A stretch of 64,000 nucleotides of DNA from Streptomyces sp. I05A-00742 (GTDB lineage: Bacteria > Actinomycetota > Actinomycetes > Streptomycetales > Streptomycetaceae): positions 37,201 through 101,200 of the forward strand of contig NZ_JABETO010000024.1 of NCBI RefSeq assembly GCF_013055795.1, in the 5' to 3' direction. Of this stretch, positions 16,544-24,310 are shown in pieces. The notes under the pieces were generated by a model. That model ran no database searches and was not told where the DNA came from. It worked only from the letters and a program-made list of their open reading frames with translations. Made by a program: the position numbers and the translations under genes. The first letter of the stretch is position 1. The number at the start of each line of letters is the position of its first letter.

Positions 16544-16627
16544 CCGTTCACATCCCCCTCCCGCATTCCACACAGTTCCTCCGTGATTCCGCGGGCGGGA
16601 AACCGAAGAGAGAGAAAGGTGTAATTC

Positions 16628-16888
16628 ATGTCGGAATTGACCGTGGTGGACCTGGTCGAGATCCTGCGCTCGTGCGCGGGCCAGGACGAGTCCGTCGACC
16701 TGGAGAGCGACGACGTCCTGGACACCCCTTTCGGCGACCTCGGCTACGATTCGCTGGCCCTGCTCCAGGCGACCGGCGAGATAGAGCGGCTGCACAATGT
16801 GACACTGGCCGACGAGACCGTGGGCGAGGCGAATACGCCCCGGAAATACCTCGACCTGGTCAACGCGAGCATCCGGCAGGCCGTCTGA
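16628..16888 (+). CDS. Type II PKS acyl carrier protein
   Basis: 86 residues. Phosphopantetheine site Ser42 in DLGYDSLALLQATGEIE; helix I begins LVEILRSCAG. It follows the CLF by 84 bp and GAGAGAAAGGTG lies before the ATG. It is acidic, as expected for an ACP. No phosphopantetheinyl transferase or malonyl-CoA:ACP transacylase is in the window, so host enzymes would be needed. Confidence 0.96.
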   Translation: MSELTVVDLVEILRSCAGQDESVDLESDDVLDTPFGDLGYDSLALLQATGEIERLHNVTLADETVGEANTPRKYLDLVNASIRQAV

Positions 16889-16905
16889 TTCCCCGCGCCA
16901 CCTGC

Positions 16906-16933
16906 CCCGGCGGGCGTTCGGGCGCCCGCCGGG
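16906..16933 (+). terminator. Hairpin after the ACP gene
   Basis: CCCGGCGGGCG (16906-16916), loop TTCGGG, CGCCCGCCGGG (16923-16933). An 11-bp perfect stem without a T-run; probably ends the minimal PKS transcript. Confidence 0.65.
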
Positions 16934-16956
16934 AGGGCGGCGTCAGGATTGCGCAA

Positions 16957-16989
16957 CCCCTCTTGCACCCCTCTTGCACCCCCTACTAG
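16957..16989 (+). promoter_or_regulatory. 11-bp direct repeats with -10 upstream of the SARP gene
   Basis: CCCCTCTTGCA is repeated exactly at 16957 and 16968, giving TCTTGCA heptamers 11 bp apart, followed by TACTAG at 16984-16989. The periodicity fits a SARP-family site, but the heptamer differs from the TCGAG-like motif at the other seven boxes. It resembles the reverse of CGGCAAG-type sites. A different activator or autoregulation is possible. The transcript would have a leader of about 300 nt. Confidence 0.5.
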
Positions 16990-17133
16990 GGAGGCCACAC
17001 CTATTACGTTTCACCCGTTGATTCCGGCGGACCCCCGTGGGCCGTCGGAATTTCGGCGTGCGCGCCTTGACAGTGCACTGCCGGCGTGACTCGGGGTACC
17101 GCGTGGCCGGTTCCCGACGTTGGCTCCGTCACA

Positions 17134-17162
17134 TTGACAGAATTAATGATTGATTCTTTGAT
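17134..17162 (+). promoter_or_regulatory. Candidate SARP promoter in an A+T-rich stretch
   Basis: TTGACA (17134-17139), 17-bp spacer, TTTGAT (17157-17162), inside an A+T-rich stretch (17140-17165) that stands out in this GC-rich DNA. It lies 140 bp before the SARP start. A 10-bp palindrome CAGTGCACTG (17071-17080) overlaps another TTGACA just upstream. Confidence 0.5.
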
Positions 17163-17303
17163 GTAGCGAGCATTGGAAAAGTGCGAAGTTTATTTCCGCA
17201 TCGGCGTACCGGACGGACGGTCCGGAGCCGCCGCTGCGTCGCCACGCCGACTTCTCACGCGTCACGGAGAGGTACCGTTCCAGCGTTAAGGGGGAAATTC
17301 ATC

Positions 17304-18119
17304 ATGGATGTGGGCATTCTGGGTCCGCTTCGGATACGGGTCCACGGGCAGTCGGTGGTGCCGAGCGCCGCAAAACCACGCAAAATCCTCGCGTTACTCG
17401 CGCTGGGCGCGGGCCGCATGGTGCGGGTGGAGGATCTGGTCGAGGAGCTGTGGGAGCAGTCGCCGCCGCGGAGCGCCATGACCACCCTCCAGACCTACAT
17501 CATGCAGCTGCGCAATCTGCTGCGCCGGGCCGGCGCGGGCTGCGGCACCTCCGTGGACCCCAAGGACGTCCTGGAGACCCGCACCGGCGGCTACCGGCTC
17601 AACCTCGACGGCGGTTCCCGGGACATCGACGCCTTCGACCGGTTCGCGCGGATGGGATACGACGCGCTGAAGACCGGCGATCCCCACACCGCCCGCCACT
17701 GGCTCCGCACCGCGCTGGACCTCTGGTGCGGCAGCGCGCTGGAGGACGTCATGGCCGGCCCGATCCTCCAGGGCAAGGTGGTCCGGCTGCACGAGGCCCG
17801 GCTGAGCGTCCTCGAACAGCGCATCACCGCCGACCTCCAGCTGGAACGCTACTTCGAACTCACCGGCGAGCTCACCGAGCTGGCGTCCCAGCACCCGCTC
17901 AACGAGAAGTTCCACGAGCAGCTCATGGTCGTGCTGCACCGGACCGGCCGCCGCAGCCAGGCCCTGGAGGTCTACCAGCGGCTGCGGGGCAACCTGGTCG
18001 AGCAGCTGGGCATGGAACCGGCGGCACCGCTGCGCCGGCTCCAGCAGGCGCTGCTGCACTCCGACAGCGACGTCTTCGACTCCTCGGTCCGGATCCCCGT
18101 CGCCTCCCAGACCTTCTGA
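17304..18119 (+). CDS. SARP-family pathway activator with a TTA codon
   Basis: 271 residues. N-terminal winged-helix DNA-binding domain: FGILGPLRIRV-like start, PRKILALLALGAG, ELWEQSPPRSAMTTLQTY. It is followed by the bacterial transcriptional activation (BTAD) domain, about residues 100-250, with FHEQLMVVLHRTGRRSQAL and LGMEPAAPLRRLQ. The length matches small SARPs such as ActII-ORF4. Leu31 (17394-17396) is encoded by TTA, so translation should need the bldA tRNA. The ATG at 17304 follows AAGGGGGAAA. It most likely activates the seven boxes found in this cluster. Confidence 0.95.
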   Translation: MDVGILGPLRIRVHGQSVVPSAAKPRKILALLALGAGRMVRVEDLVEELWEQSPPRSAMTTLQTYIMQLRNLLRRAGAGCGTSVDPKDVLETRTGGYRLNLDGGSRDIDAFDRFARMGYDALKTGDPHTARHWLRTALDLWCGSALEDVMAGPILQGKVVRLHEARLSVLEQRITADLQLERYFELTGELTELASQHPLNEKFHEQLMVVLHRTGRRSQALEVYQRLRGNLVEQLGMEPAAPLRRLQQALLHSDSDVFDSSVRIPVASQTF

Positions 18120-18250
18120 GGCTCCCCCGGGGACCGCGGCCGCCGCCCTCCCCACACCCGCTTCCCCTACACCCTCTTCCCCTCACCCGGCCCGGCGCGA
18201 CAGCGTTGTCGCGGCCGCGGTCCGGACCCTTCCCCGGCCCGTACGGGCCA

Positions 18251-18293
18251 CCGCTGCCGGTCCCCGCCCCCACGCGGCGGGGACCGGCAGCGG
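18251..18293. terminator. Long hairpin between SARP and exporter genes
   Basis: An 18-bp perfect stem: 18251-18268 pairs with 18276-18293, loop of 7 nt. It lies between the convergent SARP and MFS genes and can end both transcripts. Confidence 0.75.
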
Positions 18294-18307
18294 TCTTCAT
18301 GGGCATG

Positions 18308-19774
18308 TCACGCCGTAGGTGACGCCGCCCCGGCCGGCTCGTCCTGGACCACGGACTCCGCCTCGTCCCGCTCCCGCCCGCCGATGAGGGTGAGCGCGGC
18401 GACCAGCGCCAGCAGCACAAAGCCCACGCTGACGTAGAACCCCATCGTGTAGCCCTCGGTCAGGGCCACCTCGGTGCGGTGTTCGCCGCCGGAGGTCACC
18501 GAGCTGGTCCGGGCGACGGCGACGGCGTCCAGGATGCCGAGGCCGAGCGCCCCGCCCACCTGCTGGGCGGTGTTGACCAGGCCGGACGCTAGGCCCGCCT
18601 CCTCCGGACGGGTCCCGGAGACGGCGGCGATGGTGATCGGCACCACCGACAGCCCGAAGCCCACGCCGGACACGATGCAGGGGCCGAGGACGTCCCCGAC
18701 GTAGCTGCCGCCCGCACCCCGGAGCTGGGCGAACCACAGGAAGCCCAGGGCCAGCACGATCAGGCCGGTGGACAGGGTGGCCTTCAATCCGATCTTCGTG
18801 GTCAGCCGCCCGGCGACGTTCGCCGCGATGAGGATGCCGGCCGTCAGCGGGAGGTAGGCGACACCCGACGCCAGCGCGCTGTAGTGCAGCACCTGCTGAA
18901 GGTACAGGGCGAGGAAGAAGAACATCGCCAGGAGACCCATGTTGGCCAGCACCGCGACCGCGTTGGCCCCGCGCAGCGTCCGCAGCCGGAAGATGGTCAG
19001 CGGCATCAGCGGGGACCGGGTGCGGGCCTGGATCGCCACAAAGACGATCAGCAGCAGGACACCGCCGGCCAGGCAGCCGATCGTCTGCCCGGAGCTCCAG
19101 CCCGCGTTCTGCGCGTCCACGAGCCCGTACACCAGCAGCGCCAGACCGGCGGTGACGGCGACGGCCCCGGAGAAGTCGAACCCGGGCGCCTGGTCCTCCT
19201 TGCTCTCCATCAGCATGGAGAAGGCCATCAGGACGGCCACCACGCCGATGGGGACGTTGATGAAGAGCACCCAACGCCAGCCCAGGCCCTCGGTGAGCAC
19301 ACCGCCCAGCAGCACACCGGCGGCGCCTCCGGCTCCGTTGGCGGCGCCCCAGATGGCGAACGCGCGGTTGCGCTCCGCGCCCTCCCGGAAGGTGGTCGCC
19401 AGCAGCGACATCGCCGCCGGGGAGACGATCGCGGCGCCGATGCCCTGCACGGCCCGGGTCGCGATCAGCCAGATGTCGGTCTGGGCCATGCCGCCGAAGA
19501 GCGAGGCGAGGGTGAACAGGCCGAGGCCCAGGCAGAACATCCGCCGCCGCCCGAGCCGGTCGGCAAGCCGGCCGCCCAGCAGCAGGAAGCCGCCGAGCGT
19601 CAGGGTGTAGGCGTTGACCACCCAGGTCAGGCCATGTGGGGAGAAGTCGAGATCCTCCTCCATGGACGGCAGCGCGACATTGACGACCGCACTGTCGATC
19701 ACGATCAGGAACTGCGCGGCGACCAGCAGACCGAGGGCCCACGTCTTCTTCCGCGGCGTGAGGTCGGTGGTCAC
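18308..19774 (-). CDS. DHA2-family MFS drug exporter, 14 TMS
   Basis: 488 residues, hydrophobic throughout, with the DHA2 (EmrB/QacA) signatures: FLIVIDSAVVNVALPSM in TMS1, GRLADRLGRRRMFCLG between TMS2 and 3, and AVQGIGAAIVSPAAMSLL. Fourteen hydrophobic segments are countable. It probably exports the polyketide and gives self-resistance. The GTG start at 19774 has no good ribosome site of its own; it overlaps the stop of a leader ORF (19771-19827) as GTGA. A palindrome at 19881-19898 is a likely operator. Confidence 0.92.
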   Translation of the reverse strand: MTTDLTPRKKTWALGLLVAAQFLIVIDSAVVNVALPSMEEDLDFSPHGLTWVVNAYTLTLGGFLLLGGRLADRLGRRRMFCLGLGLFTLASLFGGMAQTDIWLIATRAVQGIGAAIVSPAAMSLLATTFREGAERNRAFAIWGAANGAGGAAGVLLGGVLTEGLGWRWVLFINVPIGVVAVLMAFSMLMESKEDQAPGFDFSGAVAVTAGLALLVYGLVDAQNAGWSSGQTIGCLAGGVLLLIVFVAIQARTRSPLMPLTIFRLRTLRGANAVAVLANMGLLAMFFFLALYLQQVLHYSALASGVAYLPLTAGILIAANVAGRLTTKIGLKATLSTGLIVLALGFLWFAQLRGAGGSYVGDVLGPCIVSGVGFGLSVVPITIAAVSGTRPEEAGLASGLVNTAQQVGGALGLGILDAVAVARTSSVTSGGEHRTEVALTEGYTMGFYVSVGFVLLALVAALTLIGGRERDEAESVVQDEPAGAASPTA

Positions 19775-19827
19775 CGGACGCTCACCGCCCGGCCGCCGTC
19801 CGTGCCCGCTAACCGAGCGTCGAACAT
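19771..19827 (-). CDS. TTA-containing leader peptide coupled to the exporter
   Basis: Minus strand, ATG at 19825-19827, peptide MFDARLAGTDGGRAVSVR (18 residues). A strong AGGAGGA site lies at 19831-19837. Codon 6 (19812-19810) is TTA, read by the bldA tRNA. The TGA stop (19773-19771) overlaps the GTG start of the MFS gene. The leader, not the exporter gene, carries the ribosome site, so exporter translation should depend on translating the leader. A frameshift that merges both frames is the alternative explanation. Confidence 0.6.
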   Translation of the reverse strand: MFDARLAGTDGGRAVSVR

Positions 19828-19880
19828 CTCTCCTCCTAGAGGGGTGGTGATCATCAGGCGCCCATCATGGAATGTGAAGC

Positions 19881-19898
19881 GCACTTGAGGTCAAGTGC
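19881..19898. promoter_or_regulatory. Palindromic operator candidate upstream of the exporter
   Basis: GCACTTGA, GG, TCAAGTGC: 8-bp perfect arms with a 2-bp centre, 54 bp before the leader ATG. On the minus strand it contains TTGACC, usable as a -35. The likely binder (TetR, MarR or MerR type) is not encoded nearby on either side of the cluster end. Confidence 0.55.
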
Positions 19899-20028
19899 CC
19901 CTTCCGGATGCTGGACCGGCGCACGAGCGGCCCTCGTGTGACGCGCGTCATGCCGCCGCCGACCACTGCCGCCCGGGAGGCGGTCATCGCAGGTCAGCGA
20001 AGCGTGTAGAGTGGATTCCGCAAGTCCG

Positions 20029-20101
20029 GCACTCGTAGCTCAACGGATAGAGCACTTGACTACGGATCAAGAGGTTGCAGGTTCGAATCCTGCCGAGTGC
20101 A
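20029..20101 (+). tRNA. tRNA-Arg (anticodon ACG)
   Basis: Full cloverleaf: acceptor GCACTCG (20029-20035) with CGAGTGC (20094-20100), D-arm GCTC/GAGC, anticodon stem CTTGA/TCAAG around loop CTACGGA (anticodon ACG), T-arm GCAGG-TTCGAAT-CCTGC, discriminator A. The CCA end is not encoded. No integrase or second 3'-end copy was seen nearby. Confidence 0.96.
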
Positions 20102-20107
20102 CAACGG

Positions 20108-20141
20108 AAGGCCCGCCCCGGTTCACCGGAGCGGGCCTTTC
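20108..20141 (+). terminator. Terminator after tRNA-Arg
   Basis: AAGGCCCGC (20108-20116) pairs with GCGGGCCTT (20131-20139), with an inner CCGG/CCGG extension and TTTCTC after the stem. Confidence 0.85.
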
Positions 20142-20206
20142 TCATTCCCGTTCACGCGCGCCCGCCGGGCGGCCGGGGCGGCTGTTCCCGCCCCGGCCGC
20201 CCGGGC

Positions 20207-21022
20207 TCAGATCTTCGGGAAGCCGAATCCGTAGCCCTGCGCCTTCAGCCACGGAAGCGTTTCTTCCATCGCGGCCATGGTCTGGCTGCGGTCGCCGCCG
20301 GCGTCATGGAAGAGGATGGTGGGGCCGTTGGGGACTTCCCGCTTGACGTTGGCCACGATGCGGGCGGTGCCCGGGCGCTGCCAGTCGCGGCTGTCGACCT
20401 GCCAGCCGAGCGGGCGCATGCCGTGGGCGGCGGCCACCTTGCGGCTGTACGGGGTGAACGCCCCGCCGGGGGCGCGGTAGTACTGCACCTTCACCCCGCC
20501 GCCGGCGGCCTCCTCTATCAGCTTCTGGGCGTCGAGGATCTGGCTCGCCTGGTAGGCCTCGGGGCGTTTGTCCATGGACGTGTTGTGGTCCATGGAGTGG
20601 TCGCAGAGCCGGTGCCCCTCGGCGACGACCTTCTTGACGAGGGACGGGTACTCCTTGGCGCGCGGACCTATCATGCAGAACGTCGCCTTGACGTTGTTCC
20701 GCCGCAGCAGGTCCAGCACCTTGGGGGTCCAGACGGGGTCGGGGCCGTCGTCGATGGTGATGTTGACGACCTTGCCCGGGCTCTCGCTGTCGTGCGAGAT
20801 TTCCTCCGACACCGGTCCCCCCGCGTCGGGTTCGGCCGCCTTGCCCCGCTCCCGGGGAACTTTCGCCGCCGGGCCCTTGCCGTCGGCGGCGACGGTCTCG
20901 CGCCCGCCGTCGTCCGACATCTGGTTGGCCATCGCCACCGATCCCAGTATCACCGCCACGAGTGCAAGGCCCGACGCGGCCGCCACCGCGATGTGCCGCC
21001 TCCGCCCGGTAGATTGCGTCAT
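20207..21022 (-). CDS. Secreted polysaccharide deacetylase (NodB, CE4)
   Basis: 271 residues. A short basic start (TGRRRHIAV) and one hydrophobic segment (about 12-32) suggest a signal anchor; a charged linker follows to residue 80. The NodB domain has motif 1 ITIDDGPDPVWTP (catalytic Asp and metal Asp), motif 2 HSMDHNTS (metal His), YYRAPGGAF and LFHDAGG. The family removes N-acetyl groups from peptidoglycan or chitin-like polymers outside the cell. The ATG at 21020-21022 follows GGAGTGGATC. Single-gene unit between the tRNA and the di-iron genes. Confidence 0.92.
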   Translation of the reverse strand: MTQSTGRRRHIAVAAASGLALVAVILGSVAMANQMSDDGGRETVAADGKGPAAKVPRERGKAAEPDAGGPVSEEISHDSESPGKVVNITIDDGPDPVWTPKVLDLLRRNNVKATFCMIGPRAKEYPSLVKKVVAEGHRLCDHSMDHNTSMDKRPEAYQASQILDAQKLIEEAAGGGVKVQYYRAPGGAFTPYSRKVAAAHGMRPLGWQVDSRDWQRPGTARIVANVKREVPNGPTILFHDAGGDRSQTMAAMEETLPWLKAQGYGFGFPKI

Positions 21023-21170
21023 GAACGATCCACTCCCTCGCACGCCTGTCTGTTCCCTGCCCGCGAAGACGTGCTTGTACCGCATGCCGTTCCGTTATGC
21101 GGTATCGCTCACAAAACGGTGACAAAGCAGGCACGATGCGCCTGAGAAGTCCTCAATCACCGTACGGCAG

Positions 21171-22331
21171 TCACTCTTCCGGCTTTCGTCCCTCAGTTTC
21201 CCCCGGAATCTGTTCTTCCGTTACTTCGCCCCCTCCGCCCTCACGGATCGCCTGCGCCACCTCCGCCGTGCGGGCCTCCTCCTCCGCCGCGAACCGCCGG
21301 GCGTCGAGCTGTTCGGCGAGCTCCTCGTCCTGGGCCATCAACAGGTCGAGGCTGGCGTCGCCCATGTCGAAGACGCCCATGTCGACGTAGGCCCGTTGCA
21401 GCCGCTCGCCCCACAGCCCGATGTCCTTGACACAGGGGACGATCCGGCTGAACAGCAGTCTGCGGAACAGCTGGAGGAACTCCGACTTCTCACTCATCTC
21501 CGCCGCGTCCGCGACCGGGATCCCGAAGTCCGTCAGGACCTCGTCGCCGCGCAGCCGGTCGCGCAGCAGGTAGCAGCCCTCGATGACGAACTCCTCGCGC
21601 TCGCGCCGCTCGGCGTCGGTCAGTTCCCGGTAGTAGTCCCGCAGCGCGAGCCGGCCGAAGGCGACGTGCCGGGCCTCGTCCTGCATGACGTAGGTGAGGA
21701 TCTGGTGGGGCAGCGGCTTCTTGGTCGTGTCGCGGAGCATGCCGAAGGCGGCGAGGGCCACTCCCTCGATGAGGACCTGCATCCCGAGGTACGGCATGTC
21801 CCAGCGGGAGTCGCGCAGGGTGTCGTCGAGCAGCGACTGGAGGCTCGTGTTGATCGGGTACAGCATCCCGACCTTCTCGTGCAGGAAGCGGCTGTAGATC
21901 TCCACGTGCCGGGCCTCGTCCATGGCCTGGGTGGCGGAGTAGAACTTCGCGTCCAGGTCCGGCACCGACTCGGTGATCCGGCTGGCGCACACCAGCGCGC
22001 CCTGCTCGCCGTGGAGGAACTGGCTGAACTGCCAGGCGGCGAAGTGCCGTCGCAGATCGCGCCGGTTCCGCTCGCTCATCCGGTCCCAGTAGGGGGTGCC
22101 GTGGATCAGCATGTTCTCGTCGGGGACGCCGAGCGGGTCGTACGGGTCGACCTCCAGGTGCCAGTCGATGCGCTTGTCCGCGTCCCACTGCTTGTCCTTG
22201 CCCTTGCGGTAGAGCGCGAGCAGCCGTTCCCGGCCCTCCTCGTACTCCCAGCCGAACCGGGCCGCGCCGCCCGCGGGGACCTCCCACAGGGGCTCGCCGG
22301 GCTCGTGCGCGTAGAGCTGTCGCGTCGCCAT
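21171..22331 (-). CDS. Ferritin-like di-iron protein (R2-like)
   Basis: 386 residues, helical. Two carboxylate/histidine motifs, DEARHVEIYSRF (about residue 138) and DEARHVAFGRLA (about 218), plus HGEQGALV and VLIEGVALAAFG, complete a di-iron site of the ferritin/R2-like superfamily. The charged C-terminal 50 residues are Glu-rich. Related proteins are oxidases or desaturase-like enzymes; the substrate is unknown. It is divergent from a second di-iron gene at 22537 across a 205-bp regulatory region, suggesting a shared process. Confidence 0.8.
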   Translation of the reverse strand: MATRQLYAHEPGEPLWEVPAGGAARFGWEYEEGRERLLALYRKGKDKQWDADKRIDWHLEVDPYDPLGVPDENMLIHGTPYWDRMSERNRRDLRRHFAAWQFSQFLHGEQGALVCASRITESVPDLDAKFYSATQAMDEARHVEIYSRFLHEKVGMLYPINTSLQSLLDDTLRDSRWDMPYLGMQVLIEGVALAAFGMLRDTTKKPLPHQILTYVMQDEARHVAFGRLALRDYYRELTDAERREREEFVIEGCYLLRDRLRGDEVLTDFGIPVADAAEMSEKSEFLQLFRRLLFSRIVPCVKDIGLWGERLQRAYVDMGVFDMGDASLDLLMAQDEELAEQLDARRFAAEEEARTAEVAQAIREGGGGEVTEEQIPGETEGRKPEE

Positions 22332-22463
22332 CGGACGCCTCCTTCACTCCGGGTGTCCCCCGCGGCTCTGCCACTGTGGGCAGGCTCACACGCGCTTTGA
22401 CTTCCGGTCAACAACGCCGACGCCCTCCTCGTGTCGCCCGATTCCCCAGGGGCGCAAGGGGAC

Positions 22464-22495
22464 TTGACGGGCTTGCTGACAAGCAGTCTTATAAG
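22464..22495 (+). promoter_or_regulatory. Candidate promoter/operator of the AurF-like gene
   Basis: TTGACG (22464-22469) and TATAAG (22490-22495) with about 20 bp between, enclosing GCTTG-CTGA-CAAGC (22471-22484). A second palindrome TTGAC-TTCCG-GTCAA lies at 22397-22411, nearer the divergent gene. The TetR gene at 23538 is a plausible binder. Confidence 0.4.
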
Positions 22496-22536
22496 CAGGT
22501 AACCACGGGTAACCCGCAATTGAGGTGGGATCAGGC

Positions 22537-23484
22537 ATGGCAGCAGACCCGATGGCCCCGGCCGACGCGGGCGGATCCGCGCTCCGCGACGCGCTCGGGC
22601 CGCTGAAGGACCGCGAGCAGGTCGCCGAACGGCTGCTGGAGTCCTCGGCCAGACACTCCTTCGACCCGGACACCGAACTCGACTGGTCGGCCCCGCCCGA
22701 GGAGGGCAAGTGGTACTGGCCGCCGGAGCTCGTCTCCCTCTACGGCACCCCGCTGTGGCGGCGGATGCCGGAGGAACAGCGGATGGAGCTCTCCCGGCAC
22801 GAGGCCGCCTCGCTCGCCTCGCTGGGCATCTGGTTCGAGATCATCCTGATGCAGCTCCTCGTCCGGCACATCTATGACAAACCGGTGACCAGCGCCCACG
22901 TCCGGTACGCGCTGACCGAGATAGCCGACGAGTGCCGGCACTCCAAGATGTTCGCCCGCATGATCCAGCACGGCGGCGCCCCCGCCTACCCCGTCTCACG
23001 CCTCCACCACAACCTCGCGCGCATCCTCAAGACGATCTCCACGACGCCCGGTTCGTTCGCCTGCACCCTGCTCGGCGAGGAGATCCTCGACTACATGCAG
23101 CGGCTCACGTTCCCGGACGAGCGGGTGCAGACCCTGGTGCGCGGCGTGACGCGGATCCACGTCATCGAGGAGGCACGGCACGTCCGGTACGCCCGCGAGG
23201 AGCTGCGCCGTCAGATGACCGACTGCCCGCGCTGGGAGGCGGAGCTGACCCGGCTCAGCTGCGGCGAGGCCGCGCGCGTCTTCTCGGTCGCCTTCGTCAA
23301 CCCCGCCGTCTACACCAGCGTCGGCCTCGACCGGCGCGAGGCGGTCGCCCAGGTGCGGGCGAGCGGGCACCGGCGCGACGTCATGCAGGCGGGCGCCAAG
23401 CGGCTCACCGACTTCCTCGGGGAGATCGGGGTCCTGCGGGGCGCCGGGCGACGGATGTGGCGCAGCTCGGGACTGCTGGCCTGA
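22537..23484 (+). CDS. Di-iron oxygenase, AurF-like
   Basis: 315 residues. Motifs of the p-aminobenzoate N-oxygenase (AurF) superfamily: IADECRHSKMFARMIQ (about residue 130), LLGEEILDYMQR, and HVIEEARHVRYAREEL (about 210), supplying Glu and His ligands. The N-terminus is loop-rich with DWSAPPEEGKWYWPPE. The ATG at 22537 is preceded by GAGGTGGGATCAGGC; a GTG four codons earlier is possible. It lies before a TetR gene and divergent from another di-iron protein. The substrate is unknown. Confidence 0.8.
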   Translation: MAADPMAPADAGGSALRDALGPLKDREQVAERLLESSARHSFDPDTELDWSAPPEEGKWYWPPELVSLYGTPLWRRMPEEQRMELSRHEAASLASLGIWFEIILMQLLVRHIYDKPVTSAHVRYALTEIADECRHSKMFARMIQHGGAPAYPVSRLHHNLARILKTISTTPGSFACTLLGEEILDYMQRLTFPDERVQTLVRGVTRIHVIEEARHVRYAREELRRQMTDCPRWEAELTRLSCGEAARVFSVAFVNPAVYTSVGLDRREAVAQVRASGHRRDVMQAGAKRLTDFLGEIGVLRGAGRRMWRSSGLLA

Positions 23485-23537
23485 GCGGGCCGCGGCCGGG
23501 CCGCGTCCGCCCGGGGAGCTGCCGTACCCTGCCCTGC

Positions 23538-24260
23538 ATGACCGGCAGCGGAACCACCTCCTACCGCCGGCTGGGCGTCGCCCAGCGCCGCGCCCAGCTG
23601 ATCACCGCCGCGCTCGGCCTCTTCGCCCAACGGCCGCCCGAGGACGTCTCCCTGGACGACGTGGCGGCCGCCGCCGAGGTGTCGCGCCCGCTGGTCTACC
23701 GCTACTTCCCCGGCGGCAAGACGCAGTTGTACGAGGCCGCGCTGCGCAGCGCCGCCGACGAGCTGGAGCTGTGCTTCGCCGAACCGCAGACCGGTCCGCT
23801 GACCGGCCGGCTCGCCGCGGCCCTCGACCGCTACCTGGCCTTCGTCGACGGCCACGCCACCGGCTTCGGCGCGCTCCTCCAGGGCGGCAGCGTCGTCGAG
23901 ACCTCCCGGACCGGGGCGATCGTCGACGGGGTCCGCCGCAGCGCCGCCGGGCACATCCTCGCCCACCTCCAGGTGCGGGAGCCGGGCCCGCGGCTGCGGA
24001 TGACGGTCCGGACCTGGATCACGGCGGTCGAGGGCGCGTCCCTGATCTGGCTGGACGAGGGGAAGCAGCCGCCGGTCGAGGAGCTGCGCGACTGGCTCGT
24101 CGACCACTTCGTGGCCCTGCTGATGGCGACCGCCGCGAGCGACGAGCAGACGGCCCGGGTCGCCCGGGCGGCCCTCGCCCTGGAACCGGCCGACGGGGTC
24201 GTGACCCGGCTCGCCCGCCGCCTCGCCCCCGTCCTCGCGGAGGCCGAGCACCTGCTCTGA
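23538..24260 (+). CDS. TetR-family regulator
   Basis: 240 residues. N-terminal HTH (about 12-60): QLITAALGLFAQRPPEDVSLDDVAAAAEVSRPLVYRYFP is split by helix turns typical of TetR; the recognition helix is SRPLVYRYF. The remainder is a helical ligand domain. It starts 53 bp after the AurF-like gene, so the two may be cotranscribed and it may control the di-iron pair. Confidence 0.88.
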   Translation: MTGSGTTSYRRLGVAQRRAQLITAALGLFAQRPPEDVSLDDVAAAAEVSRPLVYRYFPGGKTQLYEAALRSAADELELCFAEPQTGPLTGRLAAALDRYLAFVDGHATGFGALLQGGSVVETSRTGAIVDGVRRSAAGHILAHLQVREPGPRLRMTVRTWITAVEGASLIWLDEGKQPPVEELRDWLVDHFVALLMATAASDEQTARVARAALALEPADGVVTRLARRLAPVLAEAEHLL

Positions 24261-24310
24261 GCGGGCGGTCCGGGCGGGCGGTCCGCCGGGGGCGCCCGTA
24301 CGCTCGTACG

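Noticed and set aside
17071..17080. CAGTGCACTG palindrome as the SARP operator
   Set aside because: It overlaps a TTGACA but no -10 follows at a suitable distance; kept only as context for the SARP promoter region.
20029..20101. tRNA-Arg as attachment site of an integrated element
   Set aside because: No integrase, excisionase or second copy of the tRNA 3' end was seen on either side.
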